From a virus, in the IMG/VR virus record IMGVR_UViG_3300045999_010503, positions 1-64,000 of that record: a stretch of 64,000 bases of DNA, one strand, 5' to 3'. The translations under genes were made by a program, and so were the position numbers. Below, in pieces: positions 1-6,972 of the stretch. How positions within the stretch are numbered: the first letter of the stretch is position 1; each line of letters starts with the position of its first letter. Below the pieces are notes generated by a model. That model was not told the DNA's origin. It searched no databases and saw only the letters and a program-made list of their open reading frames with translations.

Positions 1-63
1 GAAGAGATGCGAGCTAAACTTACGAAATTAAGAGATTCCTTACCTCATGGTGGACCTTGTTTT

Positions 64-210
64 GCGTAAGTGAGACAAGCGCACGCTTATTGAGACAGAA
101 TTGAGACTGCTTACGTAAGTCGTTGCAAACCTTATTGAGACTGGCTGCGTAAGTCGTTGGAAACCTTATTGAGACTGCGTTGAGACTACCCACGTAAGTC
201 GTTGCAAATT
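64..210. repeat. Iteron-like direct repeat block
   Basis: Three copies of CGTAAGTCGTTG(C/G)AAA start at 114, 148 and 193, spaced 34 and 45 bp (34 plus an 11-bp insert). Between them are repeated (A/C)TTGAGAC units, for example around 88, 99, 134 and 168. GCGTAAGTGA at 64 recurs at 47330 in the other control region. Such short spaced direct repeats are typical of replication iterons or operator arrays; which one applies here is inference. The block ends about 10 bp before the first gene. Confidence 0.75.
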
Positions 211-220
211 GATTCAACCT

Positions 221-595
221 ATGACCAAAGAACAAACCAAGAAGGCCATCGCAGTGATGCAGGCCTTCGTCGACGGCAAGCGGATCGAGTTCGCCGGGGA
301 CTACAGCACCTGGCGGGAGGCCGGCGACCCGAACTGGTGCTGGAGCGGATCGGCCTCCACCTACCGCGTCAAGCCTGAGCCCAAGCTGCGTCCTTGGACG
401 CCGGTCGAAGCGGCGGCCTACCTGGGGCGCTCGGTCCGCAGCAACTCAGGCAGCTTCCAGTTCGTTCTAGCCTCCCTCAACCTCGAAGGGTTCGTGTCCA
501 AGTCGGGGTGCGGGCTCCCGTTCCAGCACCTCGCTGACGAATACACCCTCGAGCCCGACGGCCAGCCCTGTGGTGTGCGCGAGGAGCCCAAGTAA
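221..595 (+). CDS. Small phage protein, unknown function
   Basis: 124 residues from ATG at 221; an in-frame TTG at 209 is less likely. The pattern KAIAVMQAFVDGK, then a W-rich stretch (WREAGDPNWCW) and YRVKPEP, resembles a widespread family of small phage proteins of unknown role. The C-terminal half may be a second small domain (about residues 60-115). It is the first gene after the iteron block and is separated from the next gene by a 287-bp control region. No catalytic motif is visible. Confidence 0.75.
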   Translation: MTKEQTKKAIAVMQAFVDGKRIEFAGDYSTWREAGDPNWCWSGSASTYRVKPEPKLRPWTPVEAAAYLGRSVRSNSGSFQFVLASLNLEGFVSKSGCGLPFQHLADEYTLEPDGQPCGVREEPK

Positions 596-882
596 CTTCC
601 ACGTCAGACCACACCAAAGCCGATCTCTCAGATGCAGACGACGGCAAAGCCCAACCGCAACCGGTTTGCCGTTACGCCTTACACCTCGAAAACAGGTGTA
701 ATCGCATAACAGGTTGGACGTTCAACGACTTCTACGCCTGCACGCCTTTTCGGCATTTCCAACTTTCTCTGGGCGGCGTTTCCGGTTTTGGCCTTCTGTA
801 TATATATTTTCTTTTTCAGTTCAGTAAACTCATAGAAAGGGGTGTAAGGCGTAAGATTCTCCCCGAACTGCTTGACTCTGCA
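596..882. promoter_or_regulatory. Control module A (gene-free)
   Basis: There is no convincing gene here. TTACGCCTTACACC at 672-685 is exactly inverted at 841-854. TTACACCT (679-686) and AGGTGTAA (694-701) form a perfect 8-bp inverted repeat. CAACGACTT (723-731) is the complement of the AAGTCGTTG box seen in the iteron block. An AT-rich run near 798-835 with TATATATATT could hold a promoter or unwinding element. About 190 bp of this module recur at 46790-47030. It probably drives the gene at 883; the binding protein is unknown. Confidence 0.7.
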
Positions 883-1212
883 ATGACTTCCGTCGATTAC
901 ACCTCTGTTTTGACCACTGTAACGCGCCGTATCCTCTCCGCCTCCGCGCAAGCCTGGCTTGCTCGCTCCGGCTACCAGCCCCAGGTCTGGTCTGCCTTCC
1001 CTGAATGGCCCGCCGCTGACGCGGCCCCTGTCTGGATCGCCCAGGAACCGCCCCACTACGCCCATTTCCCGAACCCTGACCCCATGCTCCGTGCCTTGGC
1101 CCTGGATAGGCTCTACGACCCCCCGCCCGACGCCGCCTGGGCCTTTGTGCCCGGTCCCGAGGGTCAAGTGTGGCTCGTGAAGACCAAGGCCCTGGATTCT
1201 CAACGGAATTGA
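883..1212 (+). CDS. Hypothetical protein
   Basis: 109 residues, no recognised domain. It has a tryptophan and proline rich middle (QVWSAFPEWPAAD, then WIAQEPPHYAHFPNP). The start ATG overlaps a near-match to the inverted AAGTCGTTG box (CAATGACTT, 881-889) and is followed by TTACACC, so an operator may overlap the start of this gene. It is the first gene downstream of control module A. Rightward, 7 nt before the next gene. Confidence 0.6.
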   Translation: MTSVDYTSVLTTVTRRILSASAQAWLARSGYQPQVWSAFPEWPAADAAPVWIAQEPPHYAHFPNPDPMLRALALDRLYDPPPDAAWAFVPGPEGQVWLVKTKALDSQRN

Positions 1213-1219
1213 CCCTCTC

Positions 1220-1543
1220 ATGCGCTTCTACAAGACCGCCCACAACTACGTCTGCCCCACCCTGGCCCACGACGAGGAGACCGGGGTCGGCTACGCCGAC
1301 CCGTGCTACGTCGTCCCGGACGCGCGGAAAGCGGAGTTCCTGCCCCTCTGGATTGCCGCGTCCAAAACCGTGCCGAAAGGCCAGACCTACACGGTGTCGT
1401 TCGACAGCGTGACCCTCCGGTGCCAGGACACGGGCTCCGACGGGTTCTTCCCGCCCGGCGTTGCGGTCGACACTGGCTGCCTGGCGGAGTTTGACTTCGC
1501 GCAGATGGTCGCAGCTTGGGACCCCCTGCTGCTCCCCGCCTGA
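1220..1543 (+). CDS. Hypothetical protein
   Basis: 107 residues, soluble, no signal or membrane segment. It opens MRFYKTAHNYVCPTLAHDEETG and carries three cysteines. GC is high at third codon positions in this frame, which supports coding. It lies between two other short rightward genes with gaps of 7 and 10 nt, so it is probably part of the same transcript. Function unknown. Confidence 0.65.
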   Translation: MRFYKTAHNYVCPTLAHDEETGVGYADPCYVVPDARKAEFLPLWIAASKTVPKGQTYTVSFDSVTLRCQDTGSDGFFPPGVAVDTGCLAEFDFAQMVAAWDPLLLPA

Positions 1544-1553
1544 CCTGACCGCT

Positions 1554-1946
1554 ATGCCCACCAACCTCCGACGCTCTGGCCGGACGACCCGGATGCTGGA
1601 GGCGGCTGCCCAGGAGATCCGGGCCAGGAAGAGCGTCCTGGTCGTCGTGGCGCGTGGCCAGGTGACCGCGGTCTCCCAAACCCTGGTCGGTCTGCTCGAC
1701 GACCTCCCAAACTTCGAGTGCGTAGCCGCCCGCTTCGCGGTCGTCGGCTACGAGCCTAAAACAATCGACTGGGATACCTGGACCCACCGCAAGTATGGCC
1801 ACCTCTACCCCGTCCTTTTCACTGACCACTACGTCCTGGAGCGGGTCTTCGGCCGTATGCTGCACGAGCTGCACCGCTTCGACCCGCCCGTAACAACCCC
1901 CAACAAACTGCCCTTTGGCGCCGAGCCGCGCCGCATCCTGCCATGA
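1554..1946 (+). CDS. Possible degenerate P-loop protein
   Basis: 130 residues from ATG at 1554. The N-terminus has GRTTRMLEAA followed by a hydrophobic strand (SVLVVVA). Small phage proteins of this type carry such a shortened Walker-A-like GRTT segment, but no Walker B is clear here, so nucleotide binding is only a possibility. The stop overlaps the ATG of the next gene (ATGA). The longer upstream in-frame extension reads across the previous gene and is not credible. Confidence 0.65.
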   Translation: MPTNLRRSGRTTRMLEAAAQEIRARKSVLVVVARGQVTAVSQTLVGLLDDLPNFECVAARFAVVGYEPKTIDWDTWTHRKYGHLYPVLFTDHYVLERVFGRMLHELHRFDPPVTTPNKLPFGAEPRRILP

Positions 1947-2203
1947 CCATCGCCGCCTTCATCCTCGCCCTCGCGGTCTGCGTCTACCTCGCCCTCCGTT
2001 TGCGCGCCGAGACCCACTACGCCAAGGTCATGCACCGCGACACCGTTATCCGACGCCACGCCGACCTCCGCCGCGAGGAACGCTCCGCCTCTCTCGTTCG
2101 CGCAGGCACCCATCGCTGGGTGGTGTTCAACGAGTATGGCGACCTCCGCCTGGAGCGGATCACGGCCGCAGCGTCGGCTCGAACAGCTCCGGGTGGGGCT
2201 TGA
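1943..2203 (+). CDS. Small single-span membrane protein
   Basis: 86 residues. A hydrophobic N-terminal segment (about residues 3-20, IAAFILALAVCVYLAL) is followed by a basic, charged tail, as in a type II membrane anchor. It overlaps the previous gene by ATGA. Its last ~44 nt overlap the end of the convergent leftward gene at 2160-2555. Role unknown. Confidence 0.65.
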   Translation: MTIAAFILALAVCVYLALRLRAETHYAKVMHRDTVIRRHADLRREERSASLVRAGTHRWVVFNEYGDLRLERITAAASARTAPGGA

Positions 2204-2555
2204 TCCCCAACGCATGCTCCAGGCACGCCTTCACGTAGTAGCTTCGCCCCTCCCCGATCATCCTCTGGTGCGCGTCCAGCTCCGCCAACTCCCCGGCCGC
2301 AAACGCGAGCGACCGCGTCACGGTGGTCGGCTCCTTTTTCCGCATCGCCTTCTCCGCATGCCGGCGTAGCCGCTCCCGGTTCCCCGCGCTCGCCACGAAG
2401 GGCCAGCTCTTCCGCCGCATCGCCTCCTGCACCACCCCGAGCACGAACTCGGACCGCCCGCCGTCGCCGGCCAGGCCGTCCACCAACTCCAGGAGCGGGG
2501 TGGGGAAACTGATGCTCATGGGCTCCACGTCGGTTCTTGGTTTTGCGGTCTTCAT
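2160..2555 (-). CDS. Ribbon-helix-helix type DNA-binding protein, possible repressor
   Basis: 131 residues from ATG at 2555. The segment VEPMSISFPTPLLELVDGL followed by GGRSEFVLGVVQEAMRR (about residues 10-50) has the strand-helix-helix pattern of CopG/Arc-like proteins. A second half with REMIGE-like basic helices is unassigned. It is the only leftward gene in the left arm, divergent from another RHH-like gene at 2645, with two inverted repeats between them. That arrangement suggests an autoregulated switch or immunity function; this is inference. Confidence 0.7.
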   Translation of the reverse strand: MKTAKPRTDVEPMSISFPTPLLELVDGLAGDGGRSEFVLGVVQEAMRRKSWPFVASAGNRERLRRHAEKAMRKKEPTTVTRSLAFAAGELAELDAHQRMIGEGRSYYVKACLEHALGIKPHPELFEPTLRP

Positions 2556-2644
2556 CGAGGCGATTGATAACAACCATTAACAATCCGCAAGCCTAAATCT
2601 TTTCCTGCTTGATAACAAGTCCTGTTATTACCATCACCAAACCC
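2556..2644. promoter_or_regulatory. Divergent operator/promoter region
   Basis: The 89-bp gap between two divergent RHH-like genes holds ATAACA-N5-TGTTAT (2612-2628), a perfect inverted repeat, and an imperfect one, TTGATAA-N6-TTAACAA (about 2565-2583). The latter also contains two TAACAA units 10 bp apart (2568 and 2578). These look like operator sites for one or both flanking proteins. The TAACAA unit is the same one found before many rightward starts. Confidence 0.65.
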
Positions 2645-2842
2645 ATGCCCAAGCCCGCCCGATCACCCGCCAAACCCGCCCCCAAACGGAAACAGCCCAC
2701 CCGCACCTTCAGTCTGAGCAAGGAGCTCATCGACGAGACCGAGAAGGTCGCCACGCTCCTCGAGACCAACGCCAGCGACATCGCCCGCCGCGCGCTCCGC
2801 CTCTTCAACGGGAAGATTCTCACGAAGGGGGCTGGCCGATGA
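2645..2842 (+). CDS. Ribbon-helix-helix (CopG-like) protein
   Basis: 65 residues from ATG at 2645. After a basic Pro/Lys leader (PKPARSPAKPAPKRK) comes TRTFSLSKELIDETEKVA and then NASDIARRALRLF, a good match to the strand-helix-helix fold of small CopG/Arc DNA-binding proteins. It is divergent from the leftward RHH gene at 2160-2555. The stop overlaps the next start (ATGA). Confidence 0.7.
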   Translation: MPKPARSPAKPAPKRKQPTRTFSLSKELIDETEKVATLLETNASDIARRALRLFNGKILTKGAGR

Positions 2843-3135
2843 GCTTCCTGACACCCCCCGCCTGGTTTACTCAGCGCCAAGAGGCCCGCAAGGCTCGCAA
2901 GGCCGCGGAGGCGGCCGCGCTCGAAGAGGCCCGCCGCAAGGCCCATTCCGATCTGGTCCTAAGAATCCAGGTCGCCACCGACAAGTTCACTAAGCTGGGC
3001 GGGGTCTTCGCCGAGTTCAGCTACGCTGTTCCCGAGGACCCAGACAGCCCCCGTGCCGTAGGCTATTTTCTGCTGGCCCGCTGCCTCTACCGAATCGTGG
3101 CCACGCCGGACGGATTCAACGTCACCCGCGTATGA
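2839..3135 (+). CDS. Hypothetical protein with helical N-terminus
   Basis: 98 residues. Residues 12-40 form a charged Ala/Arg/Glu-rich helix (RQEARKARKAAEAAALEEARRK), followed by a more globular part. It overlaps both neighbours by ATGA junctions, so it is translationally coupled to the RHH gene upstream and the resolvase downstream. No family recognised. Confidence 0.65.
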   Translation: MSFLTPPAWFTQRQEARKARKAAEAAALEEARRKAHSDLVLRIQVATDKFTKLGGVFAEFSYAVPEDPDSPRAVGYFLLARCLYRIVATPDGFNVTRV

Positions 3136-3647
3136 GTCCCGTCACCACCATCGGCGTGGATAACGGTCCGACCGGATCGCTTGGCATTTTCCGCGACGGC
3201 ACGCCCGTCCACTTCGGCCCCATCCCCACGCAGCCCTACCTGCACTACGGCAAGGGCGGCACGATCAGCAACCGGCTCGACCGCGTAGGGCTGCGCGCCC
3301 TGGTAAAAACGTCGTGTGGCCACTTCGTCGCCGATCCGAAAGCCTCGGTCCGCGTCTACATCGAACGCCCCTTCACCGGCGCCCCGAACATGCTCAAGGC
3401 GATGCTCTCGGCGCATCGCTTCTTCGAGGCCACCATCATCACGCTCGAGGACCTGGGCCTCGGCTACGAGGTCATCGACAGCGGCGTCTGGCAGAAGCCC
3501 GTCCTCGGCGACGTGAAGGGCAGCAAGGAGCTCAAACTGGCCTCCAAACTGCGCGGCGTCCAGATGTATCCACAATTCAAGGACGCCATCACCAAGCAAG
3601 GCGACGCCGACGGCTTGCTCATCGCGCACCACTTCGCCCGCAAATGA
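3132..3647 (+). CDS. RuvC-like Holliday junction resolvase
   Basis: 171 residues with an RNase H-fold, RuvC-like pattern: TTIGVDNGPTGSLG (Asp10), VYIERPF (Glu78), a middle VIDSGVW strand (Asp116), and GDADGLLIAHH (Asp158/Asp160 with His166-167). These are the expected acidic metal-binding positions. Phage enzymes of this family resolve branched DNA made during replication and packaging. It sits in a run of DNA-metabolism genes and overlaps both neighbours by 4 nt. The C-terminus stops right after the last motif, so the protein is compact. Confidence 0.85.
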   Translation: MSPVTTIGVDNGPTGSLGIFRDGTPVHFGPIPTQPYLHYGKGGTISNRLDRVGLRALVKTSCGHFVADPKASVRVYIERPFTGAPNMLKAMLSAHRFFEATIITLEDLGLGYEVIDSGVWQKPVLGDVKGSKELKLASKLRGVQMYPQFKDAITKQGDADGLLIAHHFARK

Positions 3648-3931
3648 AAACCGTATACCTCGAACTACGTGAGTTCACGCCGCTTGACGGCAAGGAGTGC
3701 CAGGCAGCCTCCTACCCAGGCCCCGGTCTGTATCTCGGCCTCGTGTGGGGCGTGCGGAAGATCATTTCTGTCGGGTCGGGCGGCTGCGTGATGTTCGCCG
3801 ACCTCCCCATCGGAACCGAGCCGGCCTCCCTGGAGGCGCGAGCAGCGCCGTCGTCAGGCGTCTCCGAGACGACGCTCCTCAAGACCATCGCCATCCTCAC
3901 CGGCAAGTCGGTCGCGGAGGTCCGGCTATGA
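3644..3931 (+). CDS. Hypothetical protein
   Basis: 95 residues from ATG at 3644, overlapping the resolvase stop (ATGA). It has a Gly-rich hydrophobic middle (GPGLYLGLVWGVRKIISVGSGGCVMFADL) and a helical end (TTLLKTIAILTGKSVAEVRL). No recognised family. It also overlaps the HD-domain gene start by ATGA, with GGAGGT about 8 nt before that start. Confidence 0.65.
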   Translation: MKTVYLELREFTPLDGKECQAASYPGPGLYLGLVWGVRKIISVGSGGCVMFADLPIGTEPASLEARAAPSSGVSETTLLKTIAILTGKSVAEVRL

Positions 3932-4512
3932 AACCTACCCTTCAACCGCGCCGATCACGTTCCGAAGTCCGCGCGCTCCTCACCGACTACGCCATGTTCA
4001 TCGACGGGGTCGACAGCCGGCTCATCGCCCCGGTCGTCGCCGACGCCCGCTTCTGGGAGGCGCCCGCCTCGGTGAAGTGGCACCACAGCTATGACGGCGG
4101 CCTCGCCGAGCACACCCTCGAGGTGTTGGAAGCCTGCGACGTCATCGCCCACCTCTGCCACGTCCCGATCAGCCTCATCGACCTGCGCGTCGCCGCCTTC
4201 TGGCACGACTACGCCAAGGTCTGGGACTACGAGAAGGGGCCCGCCGCCTCCAACGACGGCGAGCGGGCTTGGACCTGCACCGACCACAGCGGCGACCACG
4301 GCCACCTTGTCCGCAGCTACGCCGAGTGGATGGCCCACGCCCGCACCACCGACATCGGCGAGGCCCGCATGCTGAAGATCGGCAGCATGCTCCTCAGCCA
4401 CCACGGCCAGAAGGCCTGGGGCAGCCCCGTCGAGCCCCGCGGCCCCGAGGCCTGGGCGCTGCACCTCGCCGACATGATCTCCGTCCACGTCGTATGCGAC
4501 CGCGTCGGGTAA
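3928..4512 (+). CDS. HD-domain phosphohydrolase
   Basis: 194 residues from ATG at 3928. It carries the ordered HD signature: HHSYDGGLAEHT (His62), FWHDYAK (His93-Asp94), LLSHHG (His158-His159) and LHLADMIS (Asp182). Such proteins hydrolyse nucleotides or the 3' ends of RNA using two metals. The GGLAEHT plus LSHHG spacing is closest to the YhaM/Cbf1-like group. The true substrate cannot be told from sequence. It is coupled to the upstream gene and followed after 21 nt by an HNH gene. Confidence 0.82.
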   Translation: MKPTLQPRRSRSEVRALLTDYAMFIDGVDSRLIAPVVADARFWEAPASVKWHHSYDGGLAEHTLEVLEACDVIAHLCHVPISLIDLRVAAFWHDYAKVWDYEKGPAASNDGERAWTCTDHSGDHGHLVRSYAEWMAHARTTDIGEARMLKIGSMLLSHHGQKAWGSPVEPRGPEAWALHLADMISVHVVCDRVG

Positions 4513-4533
4513 CAGAAACCAACAAGGCCGCCG

Positions 4534-4983
4534 ATGGACCCCTTCACCCTCGACCCGCGCCCCCGGCCCGGACGCTGCCGGGTGAAGGGGTGCCGCCACC
4601 ACGTCACCCCCGGCCAGCGCAGGAAGCAGGGCGGCTTCTGCCGGCGGTGTAAAGAGGACCGCTACAAGGTCCGCCACCCCTACACCTACGCCCTCAACAA
4701 GCTCCGCAACAACGCCCGTCGGCGTGGCCACGCCTTCGACCTTACCCTCGAGGAGTGGATCATGTTCTGCGACCTGACCGGCTACGTCGATGCGCGGGGC
4801 AGGGGAGCGGAAGACCTCAGCATCGACCGCATCCGCGACTCCGAAGGCTACACCCTCTCCAACATCCGCGTGCTCACTGTATCCGAAAACTCACGACGCG
4901 CCGCTGTCCGGCGCAAGATCGAGTCCTGGGACCGCGCTCATTGGGCCCGCATTGTCGACAGCCTCGTCTCAAATGCCGCGTAA
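4534..4983 (+). CDS. HNH-type endonuclease, possibly a free-standing homing nuclease
   Basis: 149 residues. Cys15/Cys20 and Cys36/Cys39 form a probable zinc site. Then YALNKLRNNARRRGHAF and SIDRIRDSEGYTLSNIRVLT (residues 96-115) match the C-terminal half of phage HNH proteins with the S-I-D-R-I...GY...NI signature. The leading His of a classic HNH is replaced, so activity is uncertain. Upstream lies TAACAGAAACCAACAA, repeated before the SSB-like gene at 9983. It looks like an inserted mobile gene between early genes. Confidence 0.75.
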   Translation: MDPFTLDPRPRPGRCRVKGCRHHVTPGQRRKQGGFCRRCKEDRYKVRHPYTYALNKLRNNARRRGHAFDLTLEEWIMFCDLTGYVDARGRGAEDLSIDRIRDSEGYTLSNIRVLTVSENSRRAAVRRKIESWDRAHWARIVDSLVSNAA

Positions 4984-5278
4984 GCCCTCCCTCCACAACG
5001 TCGAGCGCCAAGCCCTCGCCAAGGCCCTCGTGAAACGGTTCCCTAAGCACGTCGTCGCGAAGATGATTGGCATGGACCTGGCGGGGCTCACCCACCTCCT
5101 GCGCTACGAGTTCAAGTCAACCCTGCCGAGCGAGGCCAGCATCAGGCTCGGCCAGGCTCTTGGCGCTATCTTCGAGGCCTCGATCGAGGCCGGGCAGCGC
5201 GCGATGGCTCAGGCCCTCCGCGAGGCCGCGGACGCCCTCGACCGGGGTGCGGTGCCCGTCGCCGACAAGGACCTCTGA
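4973..5278 (+). CDS. Small helical protein, possible HTH
   Basis: 101 residues from ATG at 4973, overlapping the HNH gene by 11 nt. VVAKMIGMDLAGLTHLLR (about residues 23-40) could be a helix-turn-helix; the C-terminal half is a long Ala/Arg-rich helix (GQRAMAQALREAADALDRG). It looks like a small DNA-binding or adaptor protein, but the family is not recognised. Confidence 0.65.
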   Translation: MPRKPSLHNVERQALAKALVKRFPKHVVAKMIGMDLAGLTHLLRYEFKSTLPSEASIRLGQALGAIFEASIEAGQRAMAQALREAADALDRGAVPVADKDL

Positions 5279-5280
5279 CC

Positions 5281-5484
5281 ATGCCCTTCTGCCACGACTG
5301 CGCCCACTTCGGCGCCGCCTATCCCAAGCCCGCCTGCCACCTCAAACGGCCCAAGACCTGGTCGCCGCCGGAGCACGGCCTCGACCTCGCCTACGGCTAC
5401 ATCCCTGACCGCCCCTCCTGTTTCCAACCCAAAGCCCATGTCCCTAAGCCCGCAACAAATCGACCGCGCGCTCGTCGTCGCTGA
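5281..5484 (+). CDS. Small Cys-containing protein
   Basis: 67 residues. CHDCAHF at residues 4-10, AC at 20 and SCFQPK near 47 give four cysteines that could bind zinc. Phage early regions often encode such knuckles. The basic C-terminus overlaps the next possible gene in another frame. Function unknown. Confidence 0.6.
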   Translation: MPFCHDCAHFGAAYPKPACHLKRPKTWSPPEHGLDLAYGYIPDRPSCFQPKAHVPKPATNRPRARRR

Positions 5485-5653
5485 AGCCGTGGTCTCCCTC
5501 GCCGCCGATGTCTGGCAACACCGCAAGCAACGTGGAGGACGACTGGCTGGCCGAGTGGCCAGCGGACGCGCCGCTCCCCGCAAAGTGGGCGCCAGTCGTC
5601 GAGCCAAGACCCGTAACGCCGCCAAGCGCGCCGTCCCGGCCGAAGTTCAGTAA
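5438..5653 (+). CDS. Small basic protein (overlapping frame)
   Basis: 71 residues. It starts MSLSPQQIDRALVVAEAVVSLAADVW, a credible helix, and ends in a very basic Arg/Lys/Ala tail. It overlaps the preceding gene by 47 nt and the following gene by 146 nt. The following frame has the better protein signature, so only the N-terminal part of this gene, or none of it, may be real. Confidence 0.4.
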   Translation: MSLSPQQIDRALVVAEAVVSLAADVWQHRKQRGGRLAGRVASGRAAPRKVGASRRAKTRNAAKRAVPAEVQ

Positions 5654-5816
5654 GGCCCAGCGCCTCGCCTGCGAACGCAAGGAACGCTTCCCCAGCGCCG
5701 CCAAGGTGAAGGCCGAGGCGATCCGCCGACGCAGCGCCGGCGAGGCCGGCGTGAAGCTCCGCGGCTACCACTGCCCGGGGTGCGACGGCTACCACTTAAC
5801 GTCACAACCACTATGA
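5508..5816 (+). CDS. Small zinc-finger-like protein
   Basis: 102 residues. The C-terminal part, KFSKAQRLACERKERFPS...GVKLRGYHCPGCDGYHLTS, is typical of short phage and bacterial proteins in which a CPxC knuckle is followed by a YHLTS end. The Pro-rich N-terminus (about 1-45) is less constrained. It overlaps the start of the next gene by 4 nt. Function unknown. Confidence 0.65.
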   Translation: MSGNTASNVEDDWLAEWPADAPLPAKWAPVVEPRPVTPPSAPSRPKFSKAQRLACERKERFPSAAKVKAEAIRRRSAGEAGVKLRGYHCPGCDGYHLTSQPL

Positions 5817-5980
5817 CACCCGCACAGACCGCCTACCAAAAAGCCCGCGAAGCCTTCGACATGGCCGTCGAGGGGCTATCGCCCGCCGAATACCTCGAGG
5901 TCGTCCAGGAGATGGCCTCGCACGTTCAGGGTTGCGAGGACTGCCTCCGCGACGAGTCGCCCGAACTTTTCGAGCAATGA
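5813..5980 (+). CDS. Hypothetical small acidic protein
   Basis: 55 residues from ATG at 5813. Helical and acidic (YQKAREAFDMAVEGLSPAEYLEVVQEM), with CEDCLRDE near the end. Coupled by ATGA to both neighbours. No family recognised; an anti-host or anti-regulator role is possible but unsupported. Confidence 0.6.
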   Translation: MTPAQTAYQKAREAFDMAVEGLSPAEYLEVVQEMASHVQGCEDCLRDESPELFEQ

Positions 5981-6204
5981 ACCCTCCTTTCCGCGACATC
6001 CACCACGAGATGGCCTACGGGGTGCGCCGCCGCTCCGTCAGGGTCACCGACCTCAACGAGCAGGCTCTCGCCGCCGAGTTTTTCCTGAAGAACGGCGGAC
6101 AGCGCACCCGGACCCTCGCCGGCGCCATCGGCGTCACGGGCAAACGGGCACGGAAACTCATCAAGGCCGCCCGTCGCGCCAACGCTCAGGAGGGCTCGGC
6201 ATGA
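5977..6204 (+). CDS. Small helical protein, possible winged/HTH
   Basis: 75 residues from ATG at 5977. VTDLNEQALAAEFFLKNGGQRTRTLAGAIGVTGKRARKLIKAARR resembles a helix-turn-helix that senses sequence (LAGAIGVTGKRARKLI). A regulatory DNA-binding role is plausible. Overlaps neighbours by ATGA. Confidence 0.6.
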   Translation: MNPPFRDIHHEMAYGVRRRSVRVTDLNEQALAAEFFLKNGGQRTRTLAGAIGVTGKRARKLIKAARRANAQEGSA

Positions 6205-6422
6205 TGTCCTTCCGCGACATGACCTTCTGCCCGGGCGACGGCTGCGCCAAGTTCGACACCTGCCCGCGGGCGCTCACGACCGCCGTGCAGGACGCCGCGA
6301 AGCGTTGGTGGGGCGGTGACGGCGCGCCGATCAGCCGCTTCACCGATCCGCGGGCGCTGACGTGCTACGAAGCGACGGCGCCCTACTTCGACCCGACTGA
6401 TCCGACCATCCCACTCGAATGA
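6201..6422 (+). CDS. Hypothetical small Cys-rich protein
   Basis: 73 residues. FCPGDGCAKFDTCPR (residues 9-23) holds three closely spaced cysteines, possibly metal binding. A further Cys lies near residue 54. It is part of the run of ATGA-coupled genes before the helicase. Function unknown. Confidence 0.6.
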   Translation: MMSFRDMTFCPGDGCAKFDTCPRALTTAVQDAAKRWWGGDGAPISRFTDPRALTCYEATAPYFDPTDPTIPLE

Positions 6423-6799
6423 AACGCATCGAAGACACCTTCAACTTTATCGCCGACCGCGCGGCCGAGCTTGATCGCGTCCTCGCCTCCAGCGGACGCC
6501 CTGCGCTCGACGTTGTCGCCGACTTCCTCGTCAAACGCTTCCGCGAGACCGTTCCCAGCACCGTTTACGAGGCCTTCAGCCGCACAACCGGCTATGCGGT
6601 CCAGAGCCTCCAGAACGCCGTGTGCGTGTGCCGCAAATACCCGAAGAAGGGGCGGCCGTTGGTCCTGACCGTCGACCACCTCTCCGTCCTCGCCGGCGCC
6701 GACATCGCGCCCACCGCACTGAACTGGTGGGCGGATAAGATCGTCTCCGAGAACCTCACCGTCCGCGGGCTCCGTGCCCTGCTCGGCAGTCGCGCATGA
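6419..6799 (+). CDS. Hypothetical protein
   Basis: 126 residues, helical, no membrane segment. It contains CVCRKYPKKGRP near the middle and a repeated helical pattern around LSVLAGADIAPTALNWW. No recognised domain. Coupled to both neighbours by ATGA overlaps and lies just upstream of the helicase, so it may be a replication accessory factor. Confidence 0.6.
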   Translation: MKRIEDTFNFIADRAAELDRVLASSGRPALDVVADFLVKRFRETVPSTVYEAFSRTTGYAVQSLQNAVCVCRKYPKKGRPLVLTVDHLSVLAGADIAPTALNWWADKIVSENLTVRGLRALLGSRA

Positions 6800-6972
6800 A
6801 CGTCCTCCACTTCCTCGGCGCCACCTGCGCCGCGCTCACGTCGCTCGTGGCTCTCGTTCACATCGCGACCGGCCTAATTCCGCAGTCTTTCGCGAGGCTC
6901 TACGCGGCCTCGACTGGGATTCTCACCCTGCTGGCGGCCATCGAAGGCTACCGGAGGGTCTTTCTGGGATGA
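6796..6972 (+). CDS. Small two-span membrane protein
   Basis: 58 residues. Two hydrophobic stretches (about residues 3-25 and 36-50) with only short polar ends suggest a hairpin in the membrane. It overlaps the gene before and the helicase after by ATGA, so expression is coupled. GGAGGG lies 10-15 nt before the helicase ATG, inside this gene, and is one of the clearer Shine-Dalgarno sites here. Confidence 0.6.
   Translation: MNVLHFLGATCAALTSLVALVHIATGLIPQSFARLYAASTGILTLLAAIEGYRRVFLG

Noticed and set aside
114-208. Possible CRISPR array
   Set aside because: Repeats are short and the intervening sequence is itself repeated, so there are no unique spacers. No cas genes are present.
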